This document shows, piece after piece, positions 33,716 through 45,198 of a stretch of DNA of 64,000 nucleotides (position 1 is its first letter; each line of letters starts with the position of its first letter). A model generated the notes under the pieces. The model was not told where the DNA came from, made no database searches, and saw only the letters and a program-made list of their open reading frames with translations. Position numbers and translations under genes: made by a program. Source of the DNA: Dendrolimus kikuchii (taxonomy: Eukaryota > Arthropoda > Insecta > Lepidoptera > Lasiocampidae); assembly GCA_019925095.2 (NCBI GenBank), contig CM034398.1, positions 6,401,001 to 6,465,000 of the forward strand, given 5' to 3'.

Positions 33716-34002
33716 AATATTTTTAATATGTCTTAGTCTTAACATACTTATAAGATTTAAGATAAAGGAACCTTCTAAAATTCTAAATAACTTATGTACA
33801 ACAACTACAACTGATGTTTATATATACATTACATATACTTACATATTAAAAGAGCACGTAATCAATATCGTTCAATATTGGGTTAACGTTTTCGTGGAGG
33901 TTATCCCGCCAACTATTTATTAAACTTGCCATTGGGCATTTCACATACATTATAATACATTCTAACGGTCTTATTCATATTGAGTTAGAGTAAGTTTATA
34001 GG
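33716..34002. other. Anonymous AT-rich DNA
   Basis: Contains TATTCATATTGAGTTAGAGT, also present at 24690. No gene. Confidence 0.35.
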
Positions 34003-34658
34003 TTTTTTTGAGAACTGTCAAGAAACCTACATAGTTACTTTAACTAGAATATAAATAATACCGTAAATCAATACATACAAAAAGAATGTCCGCATAGTTG
34101 TATATAGAAGGGGGGCCGGGTGAGCCGTGCCCACCCCAGCATAGTCTACCTCAAGATGCTGGGTTACCGATTCAAAAGTCTGGGCTGGACATCTAAGAGA
34201 TTTTAGAACAAAAACATTGAAATCAAATAATTTTCTACAGCCGAGAAATCTATGTACATAGTTTAGTTACATTTGAATACACAACGTAATAAGCCAGAAT
34301 ACGATTAAATTTCGCGCCACAAAGAGTAAGCTTTTTTGAGAACTGTCAAGAAACCTACATAGTTACTTTAACTAGAATATAAATAAGAGCGTAAATCAAT
34401 ACATACAAAAAGAATGTCCGCATAGTTGTATATAGAAGGGGGGCCGGGTGAGCCGTGCCCACCCCAGCATAGTCTACCTCAAGATGCTGGGTTACCGATT
34501 CAAAAGTCTGGGCTGGACATCTAAGAGATTTTAGAACAAAAACATTGAAATCAAATAATTTTCTACAGCCGAGAAATCTATGTACATAGTTTAGTTACAT
34601 TTGAATACACAACGTAATAAGCCAGAATACGATTAAATTTCGCGCCACAAAGAGTACA
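34003..34658. repeat. Tandem duplication, two 328-bp units
   Basis: The units 34003-34330 and 34331-34658 are almost identical from TTTTTTGAGAACTGTCAAGA to TTCGCGCCACAAAGAGTA. The one clear difference I saw is AATAATACCG against AATAAGAGCG. High identity implies a very recent duplication or an assembly artefact. No coding potential. Confidence 0.9.
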
Positions 34659-35060
34659 TGCCATTGGCTAGTATATCGCCGCCACTTTGCATGTCGCTCT
34701 ACCTCAGCCGTGGTTACCTGTGAGCCGACACAGTGCAATAACCCTGTTCTAGATTCCGTGACATCCCAGCAAAGTGCAGGTATGGGGTGCAGGTTTAGGT
34801 TTAGTGGGTAGTTTTGGCAATCGGTTTCCGCACTAATGCATTGACCAGGCGTAACACGCGTGAGGGGACCGTTCGCCAAGAGTCCCACACACGCTTGTTG
34901 CAGGCGCCTTAAGCGCTGCATTTGGCCTTCCCTCGTATGGTCCGGGTATGCTGTCCAAAGACGAATGCCGTGCGTTATTAAAAGAAGTGTATCAATGAGT
35001 CGGCCTAAACGAACGACCTCCCACGCCCTAAAATATCCCTAGGTACGCCATTGAGCGTGC
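34659..35060. repeat. Less AT-rich segment, unclassified
   Basis: A 108-codon minus-strand frame begins in unit 2 of the duplication and reaches 34921 (LRRLQQACVGLLANGPLTRV near its start). Base composition differs from the flanks, as for transposon coding debris, but no family was recognised and no second copy occurs here. Confidence 0.35.
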
Positions 35061-35759
35061 GTTTAAATTTGAGTCGTTAGAATTATGACGTCACAACGCA
35101 ATACACCCAAACAAAATCAAGGTCCCTGTGAAGTTTTATAATGTTTTAAAAAGTATCTCTGTTGATTTGTTTGTCAAATACCCAATTTCAGTTTCGTTCC
35201 TGTTTGGGCTTTTTCTGGTATGTCTTATTGAATCTATCGATATAGATTGAATAAGACAAGCCGCTCGCACTGCGGCCGCAGCTTTACCATGATGGTATAA
35301 TAATATTACCGTAAACTGATATTAATGCTAATGTACTTCTTAGAAAATAGCCATAAACATGATTGCGGGTATTATTTACATTCAATCAATATAAAAACTA
35401 TTTCTGAAAACCCATTTCGCAATCTTAATTAGCTATCATTTTTGCAACTCGGAGTCAACGAAAACCTATTTCATGAGTTGGCGTATTTAACAACTTTTGA
35501 ACTATTATAACAATTATGTATATTAAATAATTACCTATAGTAACACAATCTTCGAAATATTATAATCAAAACTACGTTTACTACGGATTCGAGCTCGGAA
35601 TTTTGTTTGATAATTTTTTCGACGATTTGGACTTCAGTAGCCGTGATCATGGAAGAAAAAATACAAGTGTCAATGAATTAAAGTTATTATTTAACCTACC
35701 TTCAACTTGGTCAGTTTAATGATTTTTTATGGTTATTATTTAGTTTATGGGGAGCCCGC
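35061..35759. other. Anonymous AT-rich DNA
   Basis: Apart from the small palindrome at 35222, nothing recognisable. Confidence 0.35.
35222..35257. repeat. Short palindrome
   Basis: GTCTTATTGAATCTAT and ATAGATTGAATAAGAC are 16-bp inverted arms with one mismatch around CGAT. Too small to classify. Confidence 0.5.
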
Positions 35760-35975
35760 CGCGCTTAATTTTTTTGCGAGGAAAAATCCTTTACACTCCT
35801 CCCGCACGCGGACTTCGCCGGAATACCCACCTAAATCTCATCTCCCCGGTTTTCCCCCTGTAGGCAAATGCCGGAGCTAGCGGGAATAAAGCAATGCCCA
35901 CGTCGCGACTCTTGCTAGCCTGGGCCCGCTGCTGTGTGGGCAGGGCCTTAAGTCTGTAACTCAAATTGACAATCA
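35760..35975 (-). repeat. GC-rich family G fragment (5' half)
   Basis: On the minus strand a short frame has APAFAYRGKTGEMRFRWVFR, comparable to GPGYRGKKGTRVFYWVFR encoded at 63590-63640 on the plus strand. The matching spelling at the amino-acid level suggests a once-coding retroelement piece. Confidence 0.5.
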
Positions 35976-36049
35976 AATCGAATCGGAATCGTAACTTTTG
36001 ACGGTTTTGAAAGTCTGTAAAAGTCTCGGCTCAATCTTGATTTGAGGAG

Positions 36050-36260
36050 TTTTTGGCGGGAACTAAAAGGAGATGTTGTGCTGTGCAGTTTTATTTTCTA
36101 AAAATGTGTGAAATTACTCTAAATGAATATTGATAGTTTTTGAGTAGTAATTATGTGTTTTGTGAGAAATATGAACTGTAAAGTCAAATATGGCCTTTTG
36201 AGTTGTCACAAGAACACCGTTGAATGGCACTAGCTGATAACCTACAGTTCAGCTGTGCTA
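36050..36260 (+). repeat. Dispersed repeat Q (first copy)
   Basis: Shares with 61390-61630 the blocks GGCGGGAACTAAAAGGA (GCGGGAACTAAAGGA), GTTGTGCTGTGCAGT, GAGTTGTCACAAGAA and AACCTACA.TT..CTG in the same order. Non-coding and diverged. Confidence 0.6.
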
Positions 36261-36396
36261 CACACAGGCTTAAGAAAATGAAGAAACTACATTGAATCTA
36301 AGATCTGGATTAAAGGCCTAGCTGCCAAGCCATAAAATCTAAAAAAAAATACTTGATTTGACTTGATTTTATGTGAATTTTACAGAGTTAGCCAAG
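36261..36396. other. Anonymous spacer
   Basis: No signal. Confidence 0.3.
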
Positions 36397-36569
36397 CGAC
36401 ACACTTGAGGAACGTTCCGCGTGGAAAGTCCGGCGACAGAAGGATCGACGTTAATCTGTACGTGGCGAAACGTGGCGGAAATTCCGCTGATGTGTCATAG
36501 GTTATTTAAAAAACATTGCGAACGTATTTAGCCGAACTTTCCGCCGCTGAACGTTCCTCAGGTGTGTCG
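36397..36569. mobile_element. MITE with roughly 38-bp inverted ends
   Basis: Left end CGACACACTTGAGGAACGTT, CCGCGTGGAAAGT; right end, reversed, CGACACACCTGAGGAACGTT, CAGCGGCGGAAAGTT. The 173-bp body is non-coding. No convincing TSD and no other copy in the window. Confidence 0.7.
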
Positions 36570-38099
36570 TTATAATATTAGGATGTTTGATAATTTGTCA
36601 GTCGAATGGATCTTGACTCGCACTGGCATGATTTTTTTGTTTAAGTTACGGACTTGGGGCCCAAGCCTCTTCTATCTCAATCGAGCTTGAGAACGCGGAA
36701 CCTTGAAGCACCCACTTCCCAGGGCTTGGGTGCGGGTGGCGGTTTGGTGTCTCCATAAGCCGTTATCTTCAGATAATCCAAGTTATTGAAATGAAACATA
36801 TGTGAAGATTTTAAATAACACTACAGATTTTCGCGTGCCTACCCCGCTGTTCAAAGGCAGTAACTCCAATTTACTTAGATACATAAAAACTTATTATAGT
36901 TTTTTTATGTATATATAAAATTATCTAATTGATGCTGAAAACCGCTTAAAATTCGTTGCTTGGTTTAGGAGGAGTTAGCGGATATACAGACAGAGAGACG
37001 CGGAAAGCGACTTTGCTTTATACTATGTAAAGTTTGCTGTTGTAATCTTTAAAATTCTCGTTGAAATCCGTTTGATTTTATGATAAACAAACTCTCCGTG
37101 AGACGGACAGCCAAAAAATGTAAGAACGATTATTTATGATTAGGTTTATTTAATGAATTAGCAGTTTTCAGATAAATTATTAAATTTATTTTAAAAGCAC
37201 AGACAGACAATTCAAATTAAATTGTACAGATTCAAGTAATGAGGCACTCGTTATTTGTTACTTATATTGTGACCGTCTTTCAAAACTTTGTACGAGTATT
37301 ATTAGTTTTTTTAAAATGTAATAATACGATTATGAATAATCTTTTGTCACTCGTTTTTAATGAGTCTATAAACCTCGTCTGACCATTATGGATAAATGTG
37401 ACTCTATTTAATGAAATTTAGTCACCGCGTGCCAGATATTAATTTTATTATCGCTGGTCTATAATATAAATTTATAGCTAGTCTGTATTTGTAATTAAGC
37501 GTGTTCGGTCTATAGATAATAATGCACATGAATGAACTTCCAAGAATAACACAACTACCCGTGCCCGCTTCAATAACAACGTAAAGATAAACTACACGAG
37601 ATCCATTTACTACGTATTTAATGTGGGTATATAGGTATAGCGAACTACTTGATCTCGCTGTTTGAAGACTTGAAAGCCTCTCTTTAAAAGACAGATAAAC
37701 CAACTTCTGGGAAATTGATTGCGCAATTCACCGTTTTGTCTGACCGGTATATGTACAGACTGATCTATATATACAATTCAAGCATTTTTATTTCAGACTA
37801 CATAAAAAATAAATATAATGTATTATTCGTCTGCAAAACTTATGAAATGTTTAATCTTTTTTATGTCATTAGAACCCTTATACATGGGATGTTATGACTA
37901 AATTAATACAAGAGCCCGTAAAATAAAAAATAAAACAAAATGGCTGCCATTCCTCTATGGATAGACAAAAAATTATTGGGAGAAAATATTTTATATACTT
38001 GGTATAATAATTGTATAATATTGGTATAATTATTATATAGTAATATTTTTTTTTTAATTCTAGTTATATTACAAAGCCCACATGTTACACAATTTTTCT
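36570..38099. other. Anonymous AT-rich DNA
   Basis: No gene, RNA gene or shared repeat was recognised over 1.5 kb. A modestly GC-richer piece lies at 36655-36760. Confidence 0.4.
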
Positions 38100-38226
38100 C
38101 TAATCCATCCTAAGGTTGTCTGGAAGAAATTGCTTTTAGTGATAAGATCGCCTATTATCTTCTGTACTTGAACTTCTTGAATTGTATCTTAATGTTATGC
38201 AATAAGGTATATTCTATTCTATTCTA
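38100..38226 (+). mobile_element. 3' tail of the CR1/jockey-type LINE
   Basis: AAGGTTGTCTGGAAGAAATT, AGTGATAAGATCGCC and the ending TATTCTATTCTATTCTAA match the plus sense of the 3' UTR at 31262-31400. A severely 5'-truncated copy. Confidence 0.65.
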
Positions 38227-38247
38227 ATAATAAGTCTTATTATAACA

Positions 38248-38757
38248 AGGCCACCGCCTCCGAGCTTGGCTTAGCCAGCCGGCATGGAGTGGAAATCGCT
38301 AGAGCTAAGACTCATGCTCCCGGGGTGGAAGTGATATATGGCATAACGTCGGAAGTAGCTTCGGTGAACCTGCAGCCCCCTTCTCGACACTTCTTAGCCA
38401 CTCGCACCCATGTTGCCCTTCGCCAATCTTGGCATTTTTAGGGGCCCATGCAGTGAGTGGCGAATCACCGTCTGCCCATTTTACCATTGTCCCAGATTCC
38501 CAGTTTCACTAGCAGTTCACCCTAATAGCCCGGTATCTTTTGTTCTCATTTCCTACAATAGTCCTACACTGACCGTGGCTTGTCCTTGGGTGCATTTTGA
38601 TGTGGTGTAGACAGGGTAATCGTCGGTCAGTGTCACGCCACATTTACATTAAAGTCAAGAGGTCTCTATGTGTGCCTTTCCATGCCCCACGCTAGACCTC
38701 TAAAAGTCCGGGCCATTTTTTATGGTCCGTGGTCTACAATGACATACTAAGTCCTAT
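38248..38757 (+). repeat. R480 repeat, second copy
   Basis: Opposite-sense copy of 29270-29751, starting some 60 bp further upstream (CCGCCTCCGAGCTTGGCTTA), which suggests that the 29-kb copy is 5' truncated. Ends GTGGTCTACAATGACATACT. Frames across it are broken. Confidence 0.7.
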
Positions 38758-38805
38758 TTAATTCTTTTGCTCCACCTATAATAGCCAGATTCCAGTTAGG
38801 TTGTC

Positions 38806-38900
38806 TGGAAGAGATAGCTTTTAACGATAAAGCTGCCTATTGTTTTTGACAAGGCTTCTAGTTATATTAGCTTTGTAATGATTAATTTTACATTTGTTTC
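38806..38900 (+). mobile_element. 3' tail fragment of the CR1/jockey-type LINE
   Basis: GGTTGTCTGGAAGAGATAGC, TTTTAACGATAAAGCTGCC matches the same 3' UTR. No pentamer tail is preserved. Confidence 0.5.
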
Positions 38901-39342
38901 CTGAGAATTCAACCTAAGTAAAATCAAATAACATAATTGACTCATTCTCTTCTTTATGAATAACAACAAAGGAGTTTGTATAATCATAAATCAACTGATT
39001 TACATACTAATCGATTGTTGTTGTCCGTGAATTGTAATAATTATTAATGAAGTATTATAATATGTACCTGTGTAGTGTAGTATTATGGACCTGTAGTCAT
39101 TTTGGCAATTATCTGTCCGTCTTGTATGTATGTCGGGTTTTTTCTAAAACAAATCACTATATGAATATAAGGAGACGGATATGCTTTCATACATTCTTGG
39201 ACCAAGATTGTAAAAAGATGAGTGGTTTTTAAGATTTCTTTTAATGGTGTTGATATTTTTTTGTAATTGTAGTGGTTTAGTTATCTTGAATGATTTAAGT
39301 GTGTTCATATTATTAATTTTTGAAATTTATTCATGTAATTGT

Positions 39343-39575
39343 CGTCCTCTGTGGTTGAGCGGGCTAAGCCTTTGCCGGCCTACCGCACTGCAACGTAGAG
39401 GCTCCGGGTTCGATTCCTGGTATAGTAAATTTCGGAAACGTATTTTCTCCGTTATTTACTATGGTCTGGGTGTCTGGGATCGGCCCCAGAGTAGTCCGTT
39501 GTATATTACCCATAATACAAGCGTAACTTGCTTAATTTGGGGATATACAATGTGTTTGTTTGTCTGCCGATTATT
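39343..39575 (+). mobile_element. tRNA-derived SINE, family A
   Basis: Head GTCCTCTGTGGTTGAGCGGG with A box TGGTTGAGCGG, B box GGGTTCGATTCCTGG at about 39407-39421, body TTTACTATGGTCTGGGTGTC, and 3' part GGGGATATACAATGTGTTTG followed by an ATTGTTATTATAT tail. Very similar to 17090-17325 in the reverse sense. Intact pol III boxes; the open frame across it is incidental. Confidence 0.88.
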
Positions 39576-40320
39576 GTTATTATATTAAATCGATCATGGT
39601 AATGGATCACTTATTTTATAAGTGACTTTACTTTTAATATTTTTAGTCTTCCAGATAGAATTCAGGGTTTGATGTTTTTAATTTTGATATAGAAAAATAC
39701 AAGGCCTTTTTAAGCCATATCTCAACTTACTACATTTTTTTGGTCCAAAAGTCCCTGTCCCAGTTGGTAGTTAAGCTTATACATGCTGCTACAAATTATT
39801 AGTGAAATCACGAAAAACCTAGTAATTATGGATGGACGAAGTGCATGCATGTGAGCTAACGTTAACTTGGTCTTATAAAACCAGAATACTTTTGTTCTTT
39901 AATAACTTATCTGTTCTTTATATTTTTTAAAGTATAGAAAGATATTCGCTTTCAAATTCTTAAAAAATGTCTACCCTATTTGTACTTTGTAGAGAAAAAT
40001 TGTGAACAAATTGTGAACAAATTGTGAAGATATAGATAGGTAAAAAATACCGACTGAAAAAAAACCTTGGAACAAATCTGCTGAGGCAGTTTTTGAGATT
40101 TGCGTGGAATGTCATTGTCAATTTTTTAAACTATTATTATACTACACAATATAATACCTACATCAGTTTTCATAATACCAGGGCCATTTTAAGCATATTG
40201 GGAGCCGGGATGTAGAAACAACTTGCGTCCTTACCAGCAATAAAAATGGCATATAATATATAATTTTTATGTTTAATTTTTAAGGTTCGTGGCGAATGCA
40301 TAAGGAACCCTGCATAATCA
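39576..40320. other. Anonymous DNA with one transposon-end scrap
   Basis: At 40182-40220, CAGGGCCATTTTAAGCATAT then GGGAGCCGGGA resembles the CAGGGCCG-type ends at 15735 and 41135. Nothing else seen. Confidence 0.35.
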
Positions 40321-40612
40321 TGCAGGAACGGAGAAAGAATACAATTTCCTGAGGTCGGGCGGTCTGTCGTAAGAGGCGACAAAACAACCTACAGCAAGAT
40401 TGTGGGGTATTTGCTCGTCTGGTTGGCTACCACCCCTGGTCTGAGTATAACAACCTTGACTTGTGTTCCGACTTTAGTGACCAGGTTCCAGCCTCTCTTA
40501 AGAGAGCGGCAGCGCATTTGTAGCATCTTTGCTGTTGCAAATGTCCATACGCGACGGTGATCGCTGTCCATCAGGTGGGCAGACAGTTGCTGAACTCATG
40601 CAATAATAGAAA
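40321..40612 (+). mobile_element. Family C poly(A) retroposon
   Basis: From TGCAGGAACGGAGAAAGAAT to TTGCTGAACTCATGCAATAA. It has a short internal deletion near 40440 relative to 57056-57390 (GGTCTGAGTATAAC) and a degenerate tail, so it is older than the 57-kb copy. Confidence 0.75.
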
Positions 40613-41134
40613 ATGCAATCGTCAAGCCCGTACGTCAATCTGTTTTTGTATGCCACAGTCTTCTTTTTTTCTCAGATACTAGTAGGTCTGTATGGATGAA
40701 ATTTTACAGAAAGATGTATCAAATCATTTTTATTGCGAACTAAGTATTACATAAGTCTTATACAATTTATTATTACTTAGTTCGCCTTTAATAGCATTGC
40801 AATATTAATTTTACTTAACCTACCTCTGCTAAATATTTAATATTTATTTTAATTTCATATACATATTTTATTTAAGACAATGTCTCCTTATTCTTACTTC
40901 CCACTTAAATATTCTTGGTTACTACTATAATAGGACTTTTGGACCAACCACTCAATTAATTTTTGTTTAAACATGTTAAAATTATTTTCTTGCATTATAT
41001 TACACAGTAACTTACAATATTCTTGGTGCCATTTTAGACGCGTTTTTATCCTACAGGTAGTCTATATGGCGTAACACATTGACTTAGTGCAGTTAGTAGT
41101 AGTAGCCAGATTTTGAACTTGAGTTTTCTATTGA
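40613..41134. other. Anonymous AT-rich DNA
   Basis: No gene or repeat recognised. Confidence 0.35.
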
Positions 41135-41210
41135 ATTCAGTCGATTTCCGCCCTCTAAATCCCTGCACCCGGACGCCACGCACCCCCGGGTAAAGTCGGC
41201 CCTGCCTAAC
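41135..41210 (-). mobile_element. CAGGGCCG-type DNA transposon end
   Basis: In minus sense GGCAGGGCCGACTTTACCCG, GGGGTGCGTGG, CGTCCGGGTGCAGGGATTT. Very close in wording to 23693-23760 in the opposite sense. Confidence 0.45.
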
Positions 41211-41877
41211 CGTATAAAAACCAAATTATACAATAACCTATACGTAGATATATTATAAATCAACCACAGAATACAGCGCAGTTATTTGATATTGAAGTGG
41301 CTTTCTTCAAATCAGAACGGTCGGGGCCATTAGTGATTCCGCGAATATTTCATACAAATTACCCATATAGAGCGATAAACGAGAAATTATATTGAAACCT
41401 GTTCAGAGATTTGATTTCTTAGAATATATATTTTAATGAGTATACTCTGTCAGTGGTGTATTATACAGTAGATACGATTTTCTGGCGGTGTGGTTAGCTT
41501 CTGGAATGGGTTACAACCTTTTTATCAAAGAGGGAAAAGCCTATTGACTAATTACCACCGTGGGGAAGCGCACTCATATACCATACTTCTCATTACATGG
41601 CAAAGTTTTAACAAAAGATTGTGCCAAGGCAAGAAATCCAGATTGTCACATTTTGAGTGAGATATGGTTCCTAAAGGACCCTGCACTAGGCAAAGCGAGT
41701 CTCGCAGGGATCATACAAAATCATATACGTACATACGTAAAATAAAACCTAATTCAATATACTTACAGAATGACTATATCAAATGGACCTCCAGGAATAA
41801 ATCCTACACTCTTAGATCATATAAATATGTAGATAATGCATAATGTGCACAAAAACGGCCACAAATACGTGTTATAA
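41211..41877. other. Anonymous DNA
   Basis: A 61-codon frame at 41560-41745 has no recognisable feature. Confidence 0.3.
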
Positions 41878-42605
41878 AAAAAAAACTTCGTTTAAAAAAA
41901 CCGACTTCAAATACTAAAAAATATAAAATAACTTATTTCTAAAGCTATTTGTAATTATAATATCTTATTTTGAATATATATTATCTTAAACATCTTAAAG
42001 TCGGTGCTTAGCAATTTTTTTACTTCGCACCGACTTCAAGATTTTTTAGATAATATATATTAAAAATAAGATATTTTAATTAAAAATAGCTTTAGAAATA
42101 AGTTATTTTATACTTTTTAGTTTTTGAAGTCTGTTTTTTTAAACGAAGTTTTTTTTATTTGTTACTTTTTAGTGTCTAGCTTTGGGTAGGCCTACGAGAG
42201 TTGCCGCGCGTCTTAAAAAAAATAGGTCCTAAGCACGGAACGGAACTGAAAATTTTTTCACAAAAAAATGTTCATAAAATGAAAACTACTGGGCCAAACT
42301 ATGTTAAATTTCTAGGAGACCTAATGCCAACTATTCCGCATCAAACTAAAGAAGAATCACGTAAATCGGATCATAAATCTCAGCGTAATCGGTGTACATA
42401 CGGAACGGAATGGAAAAAATTTTCATGAAAAATGTTCATAAAATAAAAACTACTAGGTCAAACTATGTTAAATTTTTAGGGGACCAAATGGCACCTATTC
42501 CGCATCGAACTAAAAAAGAATCACGTAAATCGTATAAATCTCAGAGTAATCGGTGTACATACATAAAAAAAATACCTCCTTTTGGAGGTCGGTTAATTAG
42601 TAGAC
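41878..42605. mobile_element. Foldback element P, copy 2, with doubled internal unit
   Basis: The arms at 41881-42005 and 42030-42150 fold back on each other (ACTTCGTTTAAAAAAACCGA; TTCTAAAGCTA against TAGCTTTAGAA). To the right, a unit with ATGTTCATAAAATGAAAACT, CGTAAATCGGATCATAAATC occurs twice with a period of 164 bp (42271 and 42435), whereas copy 1 at 30.1 kb has it once. The right edge CCTCCTTTTGGAGGTCGGTTA is the reverse of the left-hand terminus wording. No transposase. Confidence 0.7.
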
Positions 42606-43062
42606 TTGCTTCCGACGTATGTTAGTGTCGTTTCGACCGCTATACTGTGTTATACTTTTGAGAAAAAAACATGCCGTCCAGCGAGGTTAAAGTGTATCGA
42701 AATTATTTTAAAAGAGGATATTAAAAGAGTAAGATTTCATTTTATCTGTAAATTTAATTATTTTTCCTCATGATTTCTATAAGAAAACATTCAATTTAAT
42801 TTCGATATTTCAAAGGTTTGTCAAATTGGTTGATGTTGATTGACAAGTCGAACTAGGTACTTTGAATAAAAATATGAATATGAATAGCAATTTATAATCG
42901 AATATATTAAGAACTATAAAATATCATATGAGTTTTATTTTAATAATAGCCAAATTCCTTCTCTTGTTATAATTTTGTAATGCACATGTCGCCTTACTCA
43001 TTACATTGTTTCAAGTACACTACTACAACTAATTTCACAAACTTAACGCAGGATAATCTTTG
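42606..43062. other. Anonymous AT-rich DNA
   Basis: No gene or repeat recognised. Confidence 0.35.
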
Positions 43063-43074
43063 GGGCATAACTAG

Positions 43075-43306
43075 AGGTTTTTTTTTTGAGGCGAGGGAAA
43101 TGCCTTTCGCATACTACCCGGTCCTTTACTAGGGACTAGATCAAAGCGATGAGAGGTGTCACCCACGAATGGGCGCACCAGAGTCAAATCGCCGGCTTGT
43201 GTGGAGACTCGAAGACTCAATACTCCACTAAAACCACCCTCCTCCCATGTGCCCCGCGCTTATGGCAGGAAGAGCGTGAGACTTAGAACGTAGTTACGCC
43301 CACGCT
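43075..43306 (-). mobile_element. Family B poly(A) retroposon with 12-bp TSD
   Basis: Reverse-strand copy of 5551-5836, with its poly(A) seen as a T-run near 43078-43088. It is flanked by a perfect 12-bp duplication GGGCATAACTAG (43063-43074 and 43307-43318). Shared words in element sense: GCGTGGGCGTAACTACGTTC, TAAGTCTCACGCT, AGTAAAGGACCGGGTAGTAT. It is shorter at the 5' end than the 5.5-kb copy. Confidence 0.82.
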
Positions 43307-43318
43307 GGGCATAACTAG

Positions 43319-43624
43319 TCGTCTAATAACTTTTGTCAACAGGCTGTGTGAAACAAAAATAATTTTCCATTACGAACTAATATATATTTACTACATATAT
43401 TAATTACATTAGTATAGATAATTAACAGGCTTAGAAAAACAGAATCTTTACAGACATTTTGGTGCGACTCAAAATGATTAACTAGTTCAATAAACTCATT
43501 TGTGCATTTTCTATGGACCGTTTCGACTCACAACTTACCCATTCTTTTTTTGGTAATACTTTAAAATATTTTTAAAAAACAAATAAAACTATATTTTAAG
43601 CGTGGTAAAACAAAAATCAAATAA
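43319..43624. other. Anonymous AT-rich DNA
   Basis: No gene or repeat recognised. Confidence 0.3.
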
Positions 43625-43694
43625 AAACCGCGCTTAAAACCGTTAAAACGTAGTTTTATTATGTATACAAGTCGCGAAAGCTTAAGAAAATATT
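43625..43694. mobile_element. MITE family 3, single end
   Basis: AAACCGCGCTTAAAACCGTT, ACGTAGTTTTATTATGTATA, AAGTCGCGAAAGCTTAAG is the right arm of the 15044-15282 element without a partner. Confidence 0.6.
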
Positions 43695-43887
43695 TAGAAA
43701 ACTATTTAAAAATTCCGAGTAATATTAAAGTATAGTACATAAAGCGATTTACCATCATATAAACTTTTCACTTACATAGAAATTATTTAATAATAAAAAA
43801 TAGGCTAATATTTTTTAGCTAACATTCCCAAAACACGCACTCATTAATAGTTTCTAGAGAGTGAACATAGTTCAACATAGCAACACT

Positions 43888-44439
43888 AGTAGGGGAGGCC
43901 AAGCGGGGATTTTAGGATTTACTCGAGCGTGGCAAGATAACATAAGGGGAGAAACCTTGCACCCTATTATGTACCCCCAACATATATGAACCCTTCATAT
44001 AGGGTGGGGGTATTTTTTATTCTTCAAATTTTTTTCAAACCGTCAGATTAAGGAAATTTCTCCACATAATTGTCAGATTATGGGTCAGCACGACAAGGAC
44101 ATCAAGCTGAACCGTCTATATATTAATCTGACGCGCTCGAGTATTTTAATGTTACGTTTTGTTTTTGCATTTTCAAAAATCGGCCATAGCTTTTGGTCGC
44201 GTCCAAAAATCGTCAGTCTTTTGAATAGGAGTTCCTTTAGGGTTTACTTAACATCCCTTTTGAATATCTGACGTGCTTGAGTATTTCTCTACGACTCTTT
44301 TTTTTTAACCTCTACACGCTCCCAGTGAAAGTCTTTTACTCTCTTTTTCTCTTTAGTTTTAGCATCTAATCTTCACAATCCAAAGGGTCCCCGCGACGCT
44401 CGAGTAACTCCACATTTAGCATCTTGGGCTCCCCTACTA
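43888..44439. mobile_element. TIR DNA element T
   Basis: Terminal inverted repeats of about 45 bp: left TAGTAGGGGAGGCCAAG, GATTTACTCGAGCGT; right ACGCTCGAGTAACTCC, CTTGGGCTCCCCTACTA. The 552-bp interior holds ATCTGACG.GCT.GAGTATTT twice (near 44130 and 44265) and no transposase frame. A lone right end lies at 25715-25772. Confidence 0.7.
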
Positions 44440-44729
44440 TGATGTCGTTTTTCGCAGAGTTATTTGTTAGCAATGCTCTGTATAGACTTATTACACACAC
44501 ACACATTTATGCCTACACCATACGAAATAGCAATAAAGGAATATCGTGGCGGATTTTAATAAAAACTAAAACGGTAGCATTACATTTTTGAAAAATCAAT
44601 TATCCTGGTCAGGTTTGATTTTGAAAAAAATACACAACTGTATTATTACAATCCATAGTGTAGTTTGTAAGAATCAATTTCTGTGGAGCAACGCCAAGCG
44701 TAAAACTAAAGCTAAGGAGAAGTCTATCC

Positions 44730-44799
44730 AAGAGTTGTCTGAAAGAAATCGCGCACAGTGATAAGAACGTCAATTGTACTTTTTTTGTTAAATTATTAA
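44730..44799 (+). mobile_element. 3' tail fragment of the CR1/jockey-type LINE
   Basis: AGAGTTGTCTGAAAGAAATC, GCGCACAGTGATAAGAACG matches the 3' UTR block at 38100 and 31370. Short and diverged. Confidence 0.45.
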
Positions 44800-45198
44800 T
44801 CTACATATAAAAAAATTAATTGCTGTTCGTTAGTCTCGCTAAAACTCGAGAACGGCTGGACTGATTTGGCCAATTTTGGTTTCGAATTATTTGTGGAAAT
44901 CCAGGGAAGGTTTAAAAGGTGAGTAAATATGAGAAAATGCTTGGAATATAGTAAAAATAACAATTTCGCTTTCCCTTAGAAACTATTCCCACCTGTCAAA
45001 CATTTGATGTTTGTCCCGTCGTTTAGAAATCAATTAAATTTAAAAGTTGTTCAGAAATCTAATTAAATTTAAAAGTGAAGTTCTTTTCGTTTTTTTGGTT
45101 TTGAATGTTAAACGTTTGAAGTTCGTCCCGTCGTTCAGAAATCAACGTTTTTTATTTATTGATTCTGAAGCGGTACGAAGTTTGCCGGGCCAGCTAGT
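44800..45198 (+). mobile_element. Helitron-like element with both ends
   Basis: Begins TCTACATATAAAAAAATTAA and GCTGTTCGTTAGTCTCGCTA, has GAGAACGGCTGGACTGATTT, and ends GTACGAAGTTTGCCGGGCCA followed by GCTAGT. The interior contains two near-repeated blocks (GTTCGTCCCGTCGTTCAGAA and GTTTGTCCCGTCGTTTAGAA). Non-autonomous. Confidence 0.75.

Noticed and set aside
34003..34658. CRISPR-like or satellite array
   Set aside because: There are only two contiguous 328-bp units with no spacer, in a eukaryotic context. A tandem duplication is sufficient.
39343..39420. A tRNA gene, because perfect A and B boxes are present
   Set aside because: The sequence after the B box cannot form an acceptor stem and continues into a repeated body also seen at 17090-17325, so it is a tRNA-derived SINE.
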